Notes: generated by a model not told the origin, from the sequence alone. DNA of 64,000 nt from Pardosa pseudoannulata (GCA_032207245.1 CM063506.1:16240975-16304974), one strand, 5' to 3'; shown: positions 33,723-46,127, counted from the first letter of the stretch. Numbers and translations are program-made.

Positions 33723-34195
33723 TTTTCATCTGGGTAAAGTTTTGCCAACATTATGGTTTCGATTGGAATTTGAGAAGGATCAGATCCTAAAGTCAACTAC
33801 TATGGCAAATAATTCCATTAAAAAAGAGGTAGCCTTCTGAAGTAAGCGATACAAAACTAATGATCATTCTGAAAATTTTTGATAAACTGTTTTATGAAAT
33901 GAAATTTTGACAACTCTTCCCACATTTGGAAATACCATCTCTGGAATATTGCAGACAGTAACATGATCATCACTTAAACAAATTAGGGCTCTGTCAAACT
34001 GCTATTTTGAAAAAAATATATATAAATAAGGTAGTTTACTTTTTTATTGCAACTTTTCTTTTCATCTGGGTAAAGTTTTGCGAACATTATGGTTTCGATT
34101 GGAATTTGAGAAGGATCAGATTCTAAAGTCAACTACTATGGCAAATAATTCCAGTAAAAAAAAACTTCTGAAGTAGGCGATACAAAAGTACTGAT
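33723..34195 (+). repeat. Direct segmental duplication (about 140 bp, offset 336 bp)
   Basis: 33723-33864 and 34059-34195 are nearly identical, both starting TTTTCATCTGGGTAAAG and containing GGTTTCGATTGGAATTTGAG and CAACTACTATGGCAAATAAT. A fragment of interspersed repeat X (33984-34058) abuts the start of the second copy, so the duplication may have involved that element. Confidence 0.9.
33984..34058 (+). repeat. Interspersed repeat X, fragment 2
   Basis: TAGGGCTCTGTCAAACTGCT followed by ATTTTGAAAA, GTAGTTTACTTTTTTATTGC; related to fragments at 10771, 46128 and 47134. Confidence 0.55.
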
Positions 34196-36621
34196 TAGTT
34201 ATTCAGAAAAATCGCAGTAAATGGAAAAATACTTTGTTTTTATGAACGAACCTTTTTTTATTTTACACTTTAATATACACTGTACGATTATTTAACAAAA
34301 AAAACCCCAATATTTTAAAGAAATAAAAAAATAAACGATTTTTTAAAATGAAAGTCCGATAATCTGTCAGCACACATTTCTTCATCACTTTCTTTGTCAC
34401 TACGGCTCCTTTTATCAATTTTGTATTCAACAGTAAAAAACCAAGTTTCAAATTGACAAAATACTACTTGTACGTTCTGGAGCTAAGAATTCGATTGAAG
34501 ACGAAATAACGCAACAAAAGACCGAGTAACTCGACAATCATAACTTGTGGAAAGAAAAAATGTAAAGCGTTGCATAGCAACGCAAACAACACGCATATAA
34601 TGTCACACATACATATAATTATACGTATTTAGTAGATTTGTGGTGGTGTGCGGGTATCCACTACAAATCTACTCAATACGTATTTTTACTTGATCTGCGC
34701 TCCTGTGACAGACTGCAAAAAACGCCAAAAATACGTTGCCCGCACGCGATGTTAAGAACCACTGAAATACAGGAATCCAATATGGCCAGTACTAACCCCG
34801 TTTAGAAAAACTTTGCTGGTGAAGTATCTCTGCTCTCTGTTCGATTTTGGAGCCTCTACGGCAAGAGAATCAAACTCGCGTCCTACGGTCCACAACGGAT
34901 ATTTTTGCTTCCTACACAACATTACGGTATGTAGCAAAAATATCAATATATATTTTATGATTGAATTAAAATTTTTTTTCAATGTTGGGCTCTTTGTTTT
35001 TCCAGTTCTCTAGGCTTGTTACATTTCTCATGCACATTTGCTGATGCACTTATAGGTACAAAAGTTGTCATAGATTATGAGGGAAATTCACTGAGGAAGT
35101 AATAATTGAGAAAGTATGGGATAAACTGATCAGCTTTAAAAATGATTTTGAAACATTTGTAGAAACATGTTTTGAAACAGATTTTGAATCTTTAATAGAG
35201 AAGTCTTTTTTTATACTATTTTCTCGATAAAAGTCGAATCGGTTTTAATTATGTGAAGATAATGGAGATCCAGTGCCATTCTAGATTTTAAAGAAAACTT
35301 TTGAATTTTACAAATATTTGCCAGCTGGGTTTGATAAATATAGAAGGTTAGCTTACGAAATTATTTTCATGGTTGAAAGTATTTATCGGTGCGAGCAGTT
35401 TTTTACACTAATGAATGGAAATGTTTCCTATTAGATATAGAATAACTGATGTTTATAGAACATTGTAAAAAATAAGTCTAAACTGTGACGTAGGTTACAG
35501 CGCCCTCTATAGGGTATACCAGGAAATAACAGATTTCGAGGCTTGCTGTCGACCGGTATGGTCGTGTTCTGTAAAATTCCCATTCCTAACCCGTTCTCTT
35601 TGTATTTCTGTTTTGTGTGCAAATGTTGATGTTTCGGGGAAGTAAATTTTGTTGGATTAACCCTTGGCATCTTTATTTATCACAACATTAATTTTGAGAA
35701 TAAGTACGGACAATGTTTCGCGTGGTGTTGAAAGGATGGCAGTAGAGAAGGTATGCAAAGTTTCGAGAAGAAAACATTTATTTATTGTGGTGTTTTGTTC
35801 TTGCACTATTTATTTTTATTTATTTATTCATTTTTGTGCAATGTACTCTTTGAAAAAACCTACACTTCTATATAAAAATGAAGTTTTTTTTATTTCTTGC
35901 GCCTCTCCTTAACGCGTAAATTTCTTTATTTGGCCGGTATAAAAACTTTGAGGACAGTTTTTCCTCGGAGTAGTCAAAATATCTCTTATCATCATACGAG
36001 CTTGAGTATTTCTCTATTCCCGTGTGCACAACGGAGCTGTTATCAGTATTGGAATCGAAGGCGTGTTGCAACTCGATACCCTCTTCTGAGGTCCACCATC
36101 ACGTGACCGTGCGGCCTTGAAAAAGGACCCTTTTGTTGACATTCGTGACTCATCCAAGTGCTCATTAGAATAGGCGGTTTCGATGCTTTTTTTTTCTCTC
36201 TCTCTCTCGTTTTTCTCTACTGGCGCTGGAAGAAAGGAAAAAGGCACCGAATAAAAGAAATTTAAAAAAGTAAAAGATAATGAGGAAAAAAAAGAAATAT
36301 ACAATGTTCTTTGTGTGGTATAAGGTTCGGGGTGGTGCGGTTTACAGTTACTTGAGACTACAAAGTACGCGATAAATGTCTGTCATTTCCTTGTGTTTTT
36401 CGCATCAGATACCATATGTCTTTTGTTTTTCTCTTTTCTTTTTCGAGCAGTTCTCCCCCAAAGCTTCTTGCAACAGTCATTAATCACGCTTGAGAATACA
36501 GTTTTGTTGAAAAAGTGTGGGTGTGGTCTGCAATATTTTTCTAAGCTACAAGGTATGCAGAAAAGAGACCCAAATTTCATTGAGGAGCAGTGGAGTAGTT
36601 TAGATTTCTGCCTTCTATTCT
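34196..36621. other. Mostly featureless stretch with one long hairpin
   Basis: Other than the inverted repeat at 34636-34684 and the small stem GCGTTGC-ATA-GCAACGC (about 34568-34584), nothing is recognised. Overlapping open frames on both strands (for example 34752-35013, 35431-35912, 36014-36632, up to 96 codons) have no identifiable domains. A (CT)n run lies near 36195. Confidence 0.4.
34636..34684. repeat. Imperfect 24-bp inverted repeat
   Basis: TACGTATTTAGTAGATTTGT on the left pairs with ACAAATCTACTCAATACGTA on the right with one or two mismatches, separated by a GC-richer spacer. It could be a minute foldback insertion. No target duplication was identified. Confidence 0.75.
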
Positions 36622-36778
36622 CAGTGGCGTAGAGAGTTTAACTGGTGCTCGGGGCAGGGAGCCTCTCTGTCGCCCCCTCCGCACGACGATGTATGTAATG
36701 TATGTCATTTTGTGCATGTCTGCGAGTGGCGTCAGCTGCATCATAGACCCCCATTGTGCCCCTCTCACTACGCCACTG
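36622..36778. mobile_element. Small hAT-type MITE (157 bp)
   Basis: The ends CAGTGGCGTAG and CTACGCCACTG are perfect 11-bp inverted repeats of the well-known hAT type, followed inward by C/G-rich runs. The 8-bp flanks do not match, so the target duplication has decayed or this is an internal recombinant. Confidence 0.7.
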
Positions 36779-37751
36779 TATGGAACTTCAATTATGTGTG
36801 GCGAGGTGTTGGTCTGATCCTCCCACGGAACTGTGCAGCAGGTAATAAAAATTCAGAGCTTAAAAACGAACAAGCATTTTATTACGGAAAAAACAGACAA
36901 CAGATCAAACTTTAACACATCTCGTTATATACACAACGCATTAGACTGCAAGAGAATAAAATTATCTTCTTCTGTCGCCGTTGCCACAACATTTATTCTA
37001 AAAAAGATAAATAAATAATTAACGAGAAAAGTTTGCTTAAAAAACTTGGAATTAGGATTAAAGTTAATCTGTGTGCATCTTTGTCGGCACCACATATGTA
37101 TTAATGTCAAATTTGGAGCTTCGCTCGACCCAGAACCAACCTCAGGCGACAAGGTCTACGACTGCTTCCGGCGGCAAATTTTTTCTCCCTAGTTTAGAGG
37201 GCAAAGACATCTGAACTAGGGCGAAAAACCCCCATAAAAGCATATTAAGTAGTAAAATAAAAGAGTAGAGAAAAATCAAATATAAAGTTGTTTAATAGCC
37301 ACGTCTTTTCAATATCGTTTTAATGGGTTAGCAATAATGATCACTGAACATTAGATGAGCAATGTTCGTTGTCGCTACCTCATTAAAATTGTGAAGTTTT
37401 GTTTTTCAATTAAGCATTTTTTCGTAAATCTGTTTTAACACTAGTGTCTTAATTCAATTGCGTTAATTTTCTAATGAACATGGTTCTTTTATAATTTGTT
37501 TTTAAATTTAATATTTAAGCTTCGGGCACATTTTGATTTTACCTACGCCAATAAAAATGAAAGAGCTAGTTATGCCCTCCATAAAAATATGACGTTATAA
37601 TAAAGATTAAATGTTCATCAATGGACAAATCTGGTTTATTTGAATCATAGGTTTTCAATGAGGGTGGTGCCGCCCCCTAGAGGGTACTGAAACCATTCAG
37701 TGAGGTGGTAGCAGGCTCAGAGGAAAATGAAGGTTTTATGGCAGTTAAAAG
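36779..37751. other. Spacer
   Basis: No gene. CCGGCGGCAAATTTTTTC near 37169 looks like part of an unidentified element. Confidence 0.4.
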
Positions 37752-38530
37752 CAGGGCCGTAATGAGGGCGTGGCAAAGATGGCATTTGTCACGAACGCAT
37801 CAGTCATAGAGACGCAGCACCGTGATGAAAATGAGGTCCGAAAGAGGACGATTCACCCGGAGTAAAATTAAGGAAATGTTAACAAATAATTTTTTTATTA
37901 TAAAATCCGATTTTATTTATAAATTAAAATGTGTTTAAAAAGCTTTTTTATAAATTTTCTTATGTAAAATTCATTTATGTAAGAAATTATGTATTAGATT
38001 ATGAGATTTGATTGAGAGAGAGATAATGTATTAAATTTATTTTTTTCTTATGTAAAATTAATTTTCATTAAGTAAAATGTTTCCAATGACTAGTTATTTT
38101 AATTGTTCTTACAAAATGTTTACCAAATATGCCTTAATATAAATCCGGTCATTCGGTTTAAAATTTGAATTTATTAAATTTATTAAAAATGAATTTAAAT
38201 TCAGAAATGTGTCAATTTTTTATGAAAATTCAAAGAACAATTAAAAAAATATTCCCCTCGATTAAACTGTTCAATTCATCAGCAAAATAATACCTGAGTG
38301 TTCAAAAATATTTTTAAGTATTAATAAATGTAAAAATAAAAGAAAAAATTAAAAAGTTAATATATTAAGAGCATTTTAAGAATTAACAAAATTTTTTGTG
38401 AATTCATTTTAAATATATAATACAGCAGCAATAACAACAAAAATAAGAGTTTATATATTCTCTCATTAAATTGGTAAGGGTGCATACCAGTTTGTTTCCA
38501 CGTGCTCCAAAGGATCTAGTTACGGCTCTG
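37752..38530. mobile_element. hAT-type MITE (779 bp) with 8-bp target duplication
   Basis: The ends CAGGGCCGTAA and TTACGGCTCTG are inverted with one mismatch. They are flanked by GTTAAAAG (37744-37751) and GTTAAGGG (38531-38538), 6 of 8 matching, the length used by hAT elements. The inside is AT-rich without coding capacity. Confidence 0.78.
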
Positions 38531-39044
38531 GTTAAGGGAGCGGCATAACATCTATAAAAATCCTCAATAAATAAATCGAGTAATAGGTGTATTTAAAATA
38601 ATAAATGCGACGTACCTTCAACTATAAATTTAGTGAATTCCATCATGTGCTGCCATTTGATCACTTCTGGGGTAGAGCACAGATATTTTAATAGCATTTC
38701 CTTCATCATATTTGATTGAACAAGGCCTTAATAGAGTAGCTAGTCGACTCTCTAAGAAAAGGTACATGACTGAACTTGGAAATTTACGAATGATGTTAAA
38801 AAAATGGAACATAAACAAATTATTAGACCTCCACCAGCCTCACCCATCTAGGCAGCTTTCAACCAAACTAAACTACGGTGATATCATCTGATTAAATTGT
38901 TATTTATTATTTTATACTTATTCTTAAATTTTTTCATAAATTTTTTTTTTCAACCATTTCATGGCCCCTGTAATTAAATTCTACTTTGTGATTCTTAATA
39001 GATTGAGAGGTTGATAAAATAGATATAAGTAGCATATAATAATA
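38531..39044. other. AT-rich spacer
   Basis: No gene or repeat recognised; the 62-codon minus frame at 38630-38818 is unremarkable. Confidence 0.5.
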
Positions 39045-40142
39045 CAGTGTACTCCGCTTCATGTCATCGCTGTTAATGTTATCAATCGCTTATTGTGGAA
39101 TACCGGTTTCAAAACTCAACTCAATTATAGATTCGTATTCCTAATGCTCAAGACTCTAATGACGTGCACACTGTTATCACAACCACATTATTTATTATTA
39201 CTGAACATTTAATATTTACATTTATACATTAATAGCGTTTTATTACTCATGATAAGGACATGGAAAAATGCTACTCTCTCTAAACCAAAACTAATACATA
39301 GCACAACTCACTTGTTGCCAAATTTAAAATTACAAATCACAAACATTAAATATTAAAGTTTACAGTGACGTCAAAGGCGTGTAATACGTTACACTTATTG
39401 TTATCGAAATCACTTGGTCCCGATTTTCTCTATTCATTTGCATGTTAAAATTATCATTTTATGGGATCGTTACATCGGTTAATGGGATCAATTTTCGAAC
39501 CTCATTTTAACTGGCAAAGGAATATTCACAATGTATTCAGAAGGAACCCAATCTTTTCTTTTCCTTCGTTGTTTGAATTTTTTAAAATTCTCCCTCTTCC
39601 ACCTATGGAAATGGAGAATGAACAAAGGAATGGGGTTTTACACGTTCCTGGAATTTCTCAGAAATACTCACACCTTGCTGGTGGTCAATGGTTGTCAGAT
39701 AAGCAGATGGCAACTCATTATTATCGGAAATGAGAAGGAGCGTATTCACATTTTATGTCTTGCTCGCTTACATGCAGCTTGTCGATATGGAATCCAGAAA
39801 GCGAAATGATTTAATCTTAAAACAAAAGATGGAAATTTTTAATCGTTATGGCAGGTTAATTATGATTACGAACAATTTAACAATGAGTTCTTAAAAAAAA
39901 TTGTAGACAGTCAACAATTGATCAATTTTTTTAATTATGCGTACAATTCTTATGTTTGAAAGGATAATATATTTAATTGCAGGATAATATAAGGTGTGTG
40001 TTTTCATTTTGTTTTGAAATGTAGTATGTGCGAATTAAAAGGGTAAATTTATATAATTTTGCATATTGTTTACTGTTATCAATCGTTTATTTTTATCAAA
40101 ATCATGGTGTCCCAAACTGATTATATTAAGCAGAGTCCACTG
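39045..40142 (+). mobile_element. pogo/Tigger-like DNA transposon relic, copy 2 (1,098 bp)
   Basis: The ends CAGTGTACTCCGCTT and AAGCAGAGTCCACTG are flanked by TA. It is homologous to 16108-16957 in inverse orientation. Near 39770-39860 the plus strand encodes AYMQLVDMESRKRNDL and then LKQKMEIFNRYGRL, the start of a pogo/CENP-B helix-turn-helix. The frame decays afterwards, and no DDE core is present. Open frames at 39461-39809 lie upstream of that region in non-coding or shifted frames. Confidence 0.85.
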
Positions 40143-40941
40143 TACTTCACTACTTGGTACAACTAACCCATAATTTGACAAGATGTTTTTTCAAATATTT
40201 TTTAATTTCTGTTATTTTCCCATGTCTGTATAGACATTAGGATCTCTGTAAAATAAACAAAAAAAATATATCATTTTCCATTTTTGAGATAATTAATGTC
40301 CGCTGTGGCGAACACTGACAATTATGTTATATAGTAGTTATAAATATACATGTCCGGTGTAGCGGCCACACGTAGCCAAATTAAGGGTTAACTATTAGGA
40401 AAAAGAAGGGGGGTTCAAATATATTTTTTTTTTCTTTTGTAAAGGGGGTGGTGGTGCAGAAAAAGGTATTAAACCATTGATTTAAAAGAATTTTAATACT
40501 AAAAGATTTCAAACATCAAACACTGCTTTAAATAATCCAAATTTTCGAGGATTATAGTTTACAAGCTCTTTAAGCTCAACAGTAGTCACGTATGTTCATT
40601 ATACTATCAACGCCATAATGATGTAGCGTCATTAGCTGGCTTGTGTCCTGCTGAGAACTCCGCAAAATGGATCTTCTTTCCCAGCGGTCGTCTACGCTTT
40701 ATCAGTCTGGTTAACATTTATTAGAGCTCCCGGATGCACATGATTCTGTTGATAGTAACTTTTTCGTGGTACTTAATTATAATACAACTACTTTAAAAAT
40801 TCCTTTAATATGTGTTTGCGAGGAACAAGGGATCCATCAATATCTTAATGACAAAATAACTAAAGTATACCCATGTATATCCCTAACGCCCTTATATTAA
40901 TATACTGTAGTCATTTTCAGGCGACATTACACTTCTGAAAC
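40143..40941. other. Spacer
   Basis: The tract at 40340-40385 has GTGTAGCGGCCACACG, a partial palindrome. No gene recognised. Confidence 0.45.
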
Positions 40942-41362
40942 CAGGACCTGAATAAAGCACGAGCCGACTGGACCTAAGCCCTGGGTATCCCCTAATTTTA
41001 GGGGCAGACTAAAATTTGGTACTTAATTATTAAATTTCAAATAATTTAATTAACAAAATTTGAAAATGTTTTTTGTTAATTCTTCAGGTAATACTTCAGA
41101 AATTTATTCAGAAATTAAATAAAAACAGTTAAAATGCTGACAATTTTATCTAAAACACACTCCAGTTTACTTATTTACATCACTTCAGGCACTTTTTAGA
41201 AAGGTATGTAAACATAAAAAATTAATATAAACTTTCCTCCAAAAATATTCGTTTGTATCCTCTTTTAGAAACTAATTTTTTTTGCCTTGAAAGGAGGGTG
41301 GGTTGGGGGGGACCCGAAAGTGTTCCAGGTCCTGGGCCCAACTTTGCCTTGATCGGGCCCTG
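40942..41362. mobile_element. hAT-type MITE (421 bp) with perfect 8-bp target duplication
   Basis: TCTGAAAC stands exactly on both sides (40934-40941 and 41363-41370). The ends CAGGACCTGAATAAAGCA and, inverted, CAGGGCCCGATCAAGGCA are recognisably related. The 8-bp duplication and CAGGG-type ends define a hAT element. The centre is AT-rich and non-coding. Confidence 0.92.
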
Positions 41363-42450
41363 TCTGAAACTAGTTTTATTTGTTTTAAATCAGATTGAAA
41401 AGTTAATATGCCATTAGAAATATATTAAAGTAAAAGTGGTTAAAATTGTCTGATAAAATATTATTTCTACAGGTTTTAATTATTTAAAAATTAGCTTAGA
41501 TATGACTGTAGCTTTACAATAAAATTTTTACTACATCAGGACTATTGAGATCTGGACATTCTGTTTTAAGGCGGAACACAAAATTCTGTTCTTCAAAATT
41601 ATCAGGGTTTGGGAACAAATATGTGTTTATACAGATATTATATACATATAATAAAAAATTTTAATTTTTAAAATTCGAATTTAAAAAAATTAAAATTTTA
41701 AAATTAAAGTTATTTTAATTTTGATGTAACTCGTGAATGAATAAATCTTTTTAAATATTGTTTCTAATTTTTATATAGAGAAAGGTAATAAGTAATTTGT
41801 CTTCGGAATTTTTAAAATTACTGATAACAAAATTTTTAACTATTCATAAAGTAGAAAATTTAATTTTTTTTTTAGATTTTGGTCTTATGTGCAATATTTG
41901 GAAAACTATTGCTTTATTAAAAAATACCAAAGAAAAAAAAGAAAAGAAAATATATTCGAGAATATCTGATCAAAACTTCAAAGACTTAGTTAAAATAAAA
42001 TTTGAGGTACATGAATTTGACAAATTTTGAAAAAACATTCCAAGACTATTGGATTCTAAGATCTTCTTTTAAGAAACACCAGTCATTTCTTAAATTTTAC
42101 ACTATTTTAAGCCCTGTGATGATTAAATTAATGATATTAATGTAAAAGGATAGTAAAATTACTTAACTGTAAATCAAACTTATTCTTTTTCATAGAAATA
42201 TTTAGTACACAGAATAATCTGTATATGATCAAATTTTTCAAGTGCATTTATTCCAGAAGAGGGAGTGGAAATTATGAAAAAAACTATCTACACAAGTAAT
42301 TATAGTAGAATATATGTGTTTTGTTTTATTTAATTTGCAAACATCTGTAGTATTTTTTAATATCATAATATTAAAACATAATTTTTTTACAGGATTAATC
42401 TGTCCCGGATCGTTTTAGAACCAATATAGAAGAACCTGAAACATTTATGC
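41363..42450. other. AT-rich spacer
   Basis: A 77-codon frame at 41797-42030 (+) is Lys/Phe/Leu-rich as expected by chance in AT-rich DNA. Nothing else. Confidence 0.5.
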
Positions 42451-42497
42451 CGGTAGAGAGATTTGAATCCAGAGCCTCTGGTACTGGAAAGCGGAAC
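42451..42497 (-). repeat. tRNA-like (SINE) relic
   Basis: On the minus strand GGATTCAAATCTCTC resembles a box B with GCTTTCCAGTACCAGAGG before it. No box A region or body could be followed, so this is only a probable SINE fragment. Confidence 0.35.
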
Positions 42498-42644
42498 TAA
42501 ACCTATTTGTGATTTTCAGGACTGTTGTAAAGTAAGAATAAGGCTTTAATAAAGTATAGCATCTCTCACGGAAATAAGTCAAGAATTGCGTGGCTTATAA
42601 AAGACTATCTCAAATTTCCTTTATTTTGTGAACTGGATTCCTAC

Positions 42645-43235
42645 TGTGACGTCGCTGTACCCCTTGGCTTCACAAAGAGGTTTTGTGAAAGCCCAGGCCA
42701 AGGCGACTTTCTGTCTGGGGTTTTGACACTATTCTACAAAGGGTTCTCGCTTCGACACGCCTTGAGATGTCGGAGGTGATTAGAAGGTCGGACGAGACGC
42801 TGAAATGTCAGACTGTCAAGCGCCAACGGAAGGACCAATCGGAGGCTAGCAGGAAGGCGATGCGGGAAGGAAAAGCCAATGGAAAGAGGCGAAAGGTGAA
42901 GTCAGGCGGCGCGAGTTTTCGCCGAAGATATTCCCTAAGAGAGAACGAGCAAAGGCTACGACTTGTCGCGGTTGGTTTTTTAGAGAGCCTTTCTCCAGTT
43001 TTTTGGGACTCAAGGAGTCCCAGTTGTACCCCTGTACAACAGTATCTCTGTCGGCACCTGACCTCATATTGTTTTTAAGTTCGATTCGAACCTGGGACTT
43101 TTCTAAATAGCTTTTGGAAAATTTGTAAGTATCTTCTATTTAATCAAGAATAAAATTTGTTATTGTTATAAGCTGTACGTCGTTTCTTAACCACTTCGAC
43201 ACAATCATGCTAACCATGGATCCAGTGACGTTACA
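42645..43235 (+). mobile_element. Solo LTR, family L1, copy 2 (591 bp) with target duplication
   Basis: Starts TGTGACGTCGCTG and ends GTGACGTTACA, with the perfect 4-bp duplication CTAC at 42641-42644 and 43236-43239. It is colinear with 4246-4846. AATAAAATTTG near 43149 is the polyadenylation signal. The terminal 11 bp form an imperfect inverted repeat (TGTGACGTC against TGTAACGTC). The 103- and 73-codon frames inside are antisense or sense chance frames in GC-richer LTR sequence. Confidence 0.92.
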
Positions 43236-44531
43236 CTACAAATAATTTCAGTTTATTCTTAATATTGTTTATTTCTGACAAACATACCTCACCTTCCAAC
43301 GCAGAATTCAGTGTTCTACAGTTAAATCTGAAGTTAGATCATTCTCACTGAGTAAATATTACAATATTCTGTTCGGGATGTATTTGAAGTGAATAAAACA
43401 TTTTTAAATGTCAATCTAGTAAGTTTTAATGCATTTCGAGTTCCACGCCTCTTCCTTCCTGTCTCATTAATATTTATTCACCAGATATTCTCCTTCTACC
43501 AATCTCCCACATGTATCCGTTGTCCGTTCATTTCGATGCTTCCACTTTACCAGGATACAGGTGTGAGTCAACCGTTCTTCTTGTCCAAAGGACACCACAC
43601 TCTAGGTTAGAGAGTTGATTGCCAGGCCTTTACATCTAGGAAATTAAAATCAGAACCGGAATAAAACACTTTGGGACCCTAGGCATTTTCGTTTTACCGG
43701 AATTCCCTCTCTCACAAGAAAAAAAAAATTATAAAACAATGAAGTAAACAGAACTAACGTGAAAATCAAAAACAAATTTTAAATTTTTATTAATAAGAAA
43801 AATTGGTGTATAGCAATAAATTTTAGTTTTTCTAGAAAAGTCTTAAAAGTTTTTTTTTATAAACTTAATAAATTGAAATTTATTCTATTAAATGCCTAAC
43901 AAAAAATAAGAACTGTAAATCCTCTCTACAACAATATCCAATACAACATTGAATTCCTTTATAACGATAATACGAGCGGTCTTCTCTGCAATACTTTCAG
44001 CAATAATTCGTTACAGTAATAAACCTTTATGAAGCCCAGTGGCGTTGGGATAGCGCAACACTGGAGATTCCGCTTAAGGTTGACCACCTAACCGGAACAT
44101 ATGCCTCATACTCCAGCGCCCTTGGTCTCGAAAACTGATATTGATATCGTAGGTCATGGCCCCACGTGCGCTGTAGAGCCGAGGAGTTTATTTATTACAC
44201 CTCTATATAACGACGGTTTTCAAACCAGTGATCAATTTTTCCGATCCCTCGCCAACAATATTTCATATTTGAAATACCGGGAAAAGAAGGTGGGGAGAAA
44301 ATTTTATATCTGATGATGAAGTCATGATTTTATCCAAAATCTAGGATAAAAAGGAATACTATGATGAAGAAGTTGGCAGTGAAAACACAGATCAATCTTA
44401 TCCCTTAAATACAGCCCTTCAATCTATTAAGTTTCTAAGGATATTTTCTTTCGAACCTTTCATCCACAATTTATGATCATTTTTATGTTTCAAACTCTAT
44501 TAAAACTTTACTTATTGATTTAACCCATGGT
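43236..44531. other. Spacer
   Basis: CAGAACCGGAATAAAACAC near 43648 resembles the end of the hAT MITE at 40942 but no partner end was found. GTTGGGATAGCGCAAC near 44045 can form a short hairpin. No gene recognised. Confidence 0.4.
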
Positions 44532-44801
44532 GTGCTGGTACATCATCTTGAGAGTTATTAAATCCAACAGAATTAGATGGCTGGGATATGTTTTCAGACG
44601 AGCAGATTTGGACCCAGTTAGTAGACCCAGAGGTAGGCCAGCAACAAGGTGGTTGGATTGTGTGCAGAAAGATTTGGAGACCTTGGGGATTAATAGATGG
44701 AGAAACCTTGCAAAAAGTTGCTGTTTGGAGGAAGCAGACAGAGAAAACCTTGGCCTGTACCAGGCTGTAGCGCTGCTGAAGAAGAAGAAGTGCTGGTACA
44801 T
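44532..44801. repeat. Target-site duplication pair of the LINE tail
   Basis: GTGCTGGTACAT occurs at both borders without mismatch. Confidence 0.95.
44544..44789 (+). pseudogene. 5'-truncated LINE tail with (AAG)n end and perfect 12-bp target duplication
   Basis: The frame encodes the C-terminal end of an RTE-like ORF2: SNRIRWLGYVFRRADLDPV, then GRPATRWLDCVQKDLETLG, WRNLAK and LYQAVALLKKKK. It ends in GAAGAAGAAGAA. GTGCTGGTACAT flanks it at 44532-44543 and 44790-44801. It belongs to the same broad family as 3576-3770 and 5811-6396 but is a distinct lineage. Only 246 bp were copied, so it is dead on arrival. No stop interrupts the fragment, pointing to a relatively recent insertion. Confidence 0.93.
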
Positions 44802-45639
44802 TTTGCAGAGGAATTGTACCGGAAGCAGGCTTTTTGCTCAATAGATCCAAAATTATTTTATTTTTTAACCAAATTTTCTTATTTTATATTGAAATAGATA
44901 AACAAATATATAAATAACAACCATAACATTTTTTTGTAAACAAAAAAATATTTTTTAGAGGATAAATTTATAATAGTATCATAAATAATGAAAAATTAAA
45001 TAGAAATAATAGTATATAGTTTTAATTTTTCTCGTTCTGTGGTTCCGCATCGACTGATATAGAAACTAATTTTTGTCTAAATTTTTTCAGAATCTATGTA
45101 GTAGACAAGAACATTCGGCTTCTTTTTTCTGTATATACCATTATTTTTGTACCCACAAACAAACAACGTTGTTACACTAACCCGTTCTAGTACGTGACCC
45201 GCGCTAAAGTATCAATCGTCTGAAAACGACCTAGTACGTGTCCCGCATACAATGTGTTAACAGTAAAAAAGAAAAATATAAAAAAGTATTTTTAATAAAT
45301 CGATTTTATTTAACAAGATAAATGATAAAAAATGTAAAAATGTTCCAGGTTTTAGGTATGCCGCTAGATAGCGATATTATTTTAAAGTCTCTGCAAGTGG
45401 GATTCCAAGTACGCTGAACAGCTTTCTGCATTTACCCAAATTAATTTTATTTTTTTCTATAATCATATTTTTTATGGTTGAATATTGCATTGTCATCTGA
45501 ACTGAACTTGTGTGCACAATTTCAGATCCCTAGCTACTCAGGAAGGCAGTTAAAATTGGTTTCAAAATACTAACTGATACATAAATGAAGTTAAGTTGTT
45601 GTTTCTCACGCCACTTTGACAAACCAAAAATGATTGCGC
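44802..45639. other. AT-rich spacer
   Basis: Near 45190-45255 two related pieces (CTAGTACGTGACCCGC and CTAGTACGTGTCCCGC) repeat in tandem about 43 bp apart. Otherwise featureless. Confidence 0.5.
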
Positions 45640-45945
45640 CAGCAGGCTCTCGTATCAAGGCCGGGGGTGCGCCTTTCGTTTTAATGAGCACCATTAAGGT
45701 GAAAGAACGACTTCGCTCAAGAAGGATCTCTTAATTTTGAAGCACAGACACAGAAACAGACCCACAGACTTGGCCTGCCACCCCCAGAGGTATCGATGGA
45801 GAACTTGGAAATTGTGACCGTGAACCTATTTTACGTGCCCCAGTCACCTTTAACGAACACAGAGGATCTTAGGCAGGCTCGGGTTCTGAACCCGCAACCT
45901 CTCAGTTACGAGATCGTTGCCTTTGCCGACTGAGCTACCGCTGCT
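45640..45945 (-). mobile_element. tRNA-derived SINE, second family
   Basis: The minus-strand head carries GCGGTAGCTCAGTCGGCAAA (box A) and GGTTGCGGGTTCAGAACCCG (box B), followed by a body of about 230 bp (CTGGGGCACGTAAAATAGG, GTGGCAGGCCAAGTC, CTTCTTGAGCGAAGTCG). The acceptor and anticodon stems pair poorly. I found no target duplication. The head is similar to the fragment at 26743. Confidence 0.75.
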
Positions 45946-46127
45946 TTCCTCCTAGTCTAACTCAGCAATGCTGAAATTATTAACTATTTCATAAGAGTTA
46001 GTATTTCCAAAGCATTTTGTGCAATGTATAAAACATAAAGGATTTTATTTTTATTGATTCAATAAATCTCATTTTTTCTTTTAAGAAATGATATATTTAT
46101 ATTTATATGATTACAAGTTGGAACCAT

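Noticed and set aside
36622..36786. 8-bp target duplication for the small hAT MITE
   Set aside because: The flanks TCTATTCT and TATGGAAC do not match, so no duplication is claimed.
42767..43078. 103-codon frame in the L1 LTR and its 85-codon counterpart at 4285-4542
   Set aside because: They are homologous as DNA because both lie in L1 LTRs. They diverge in frame and end differently. LTRs normally do not encode protein.
45870..45945. Candidate tRNA gene on the minus strand
   Set aside because: Acceptor and anticodon stems pair poorly and a non-tRNA body follows, so it was called a SINE head.
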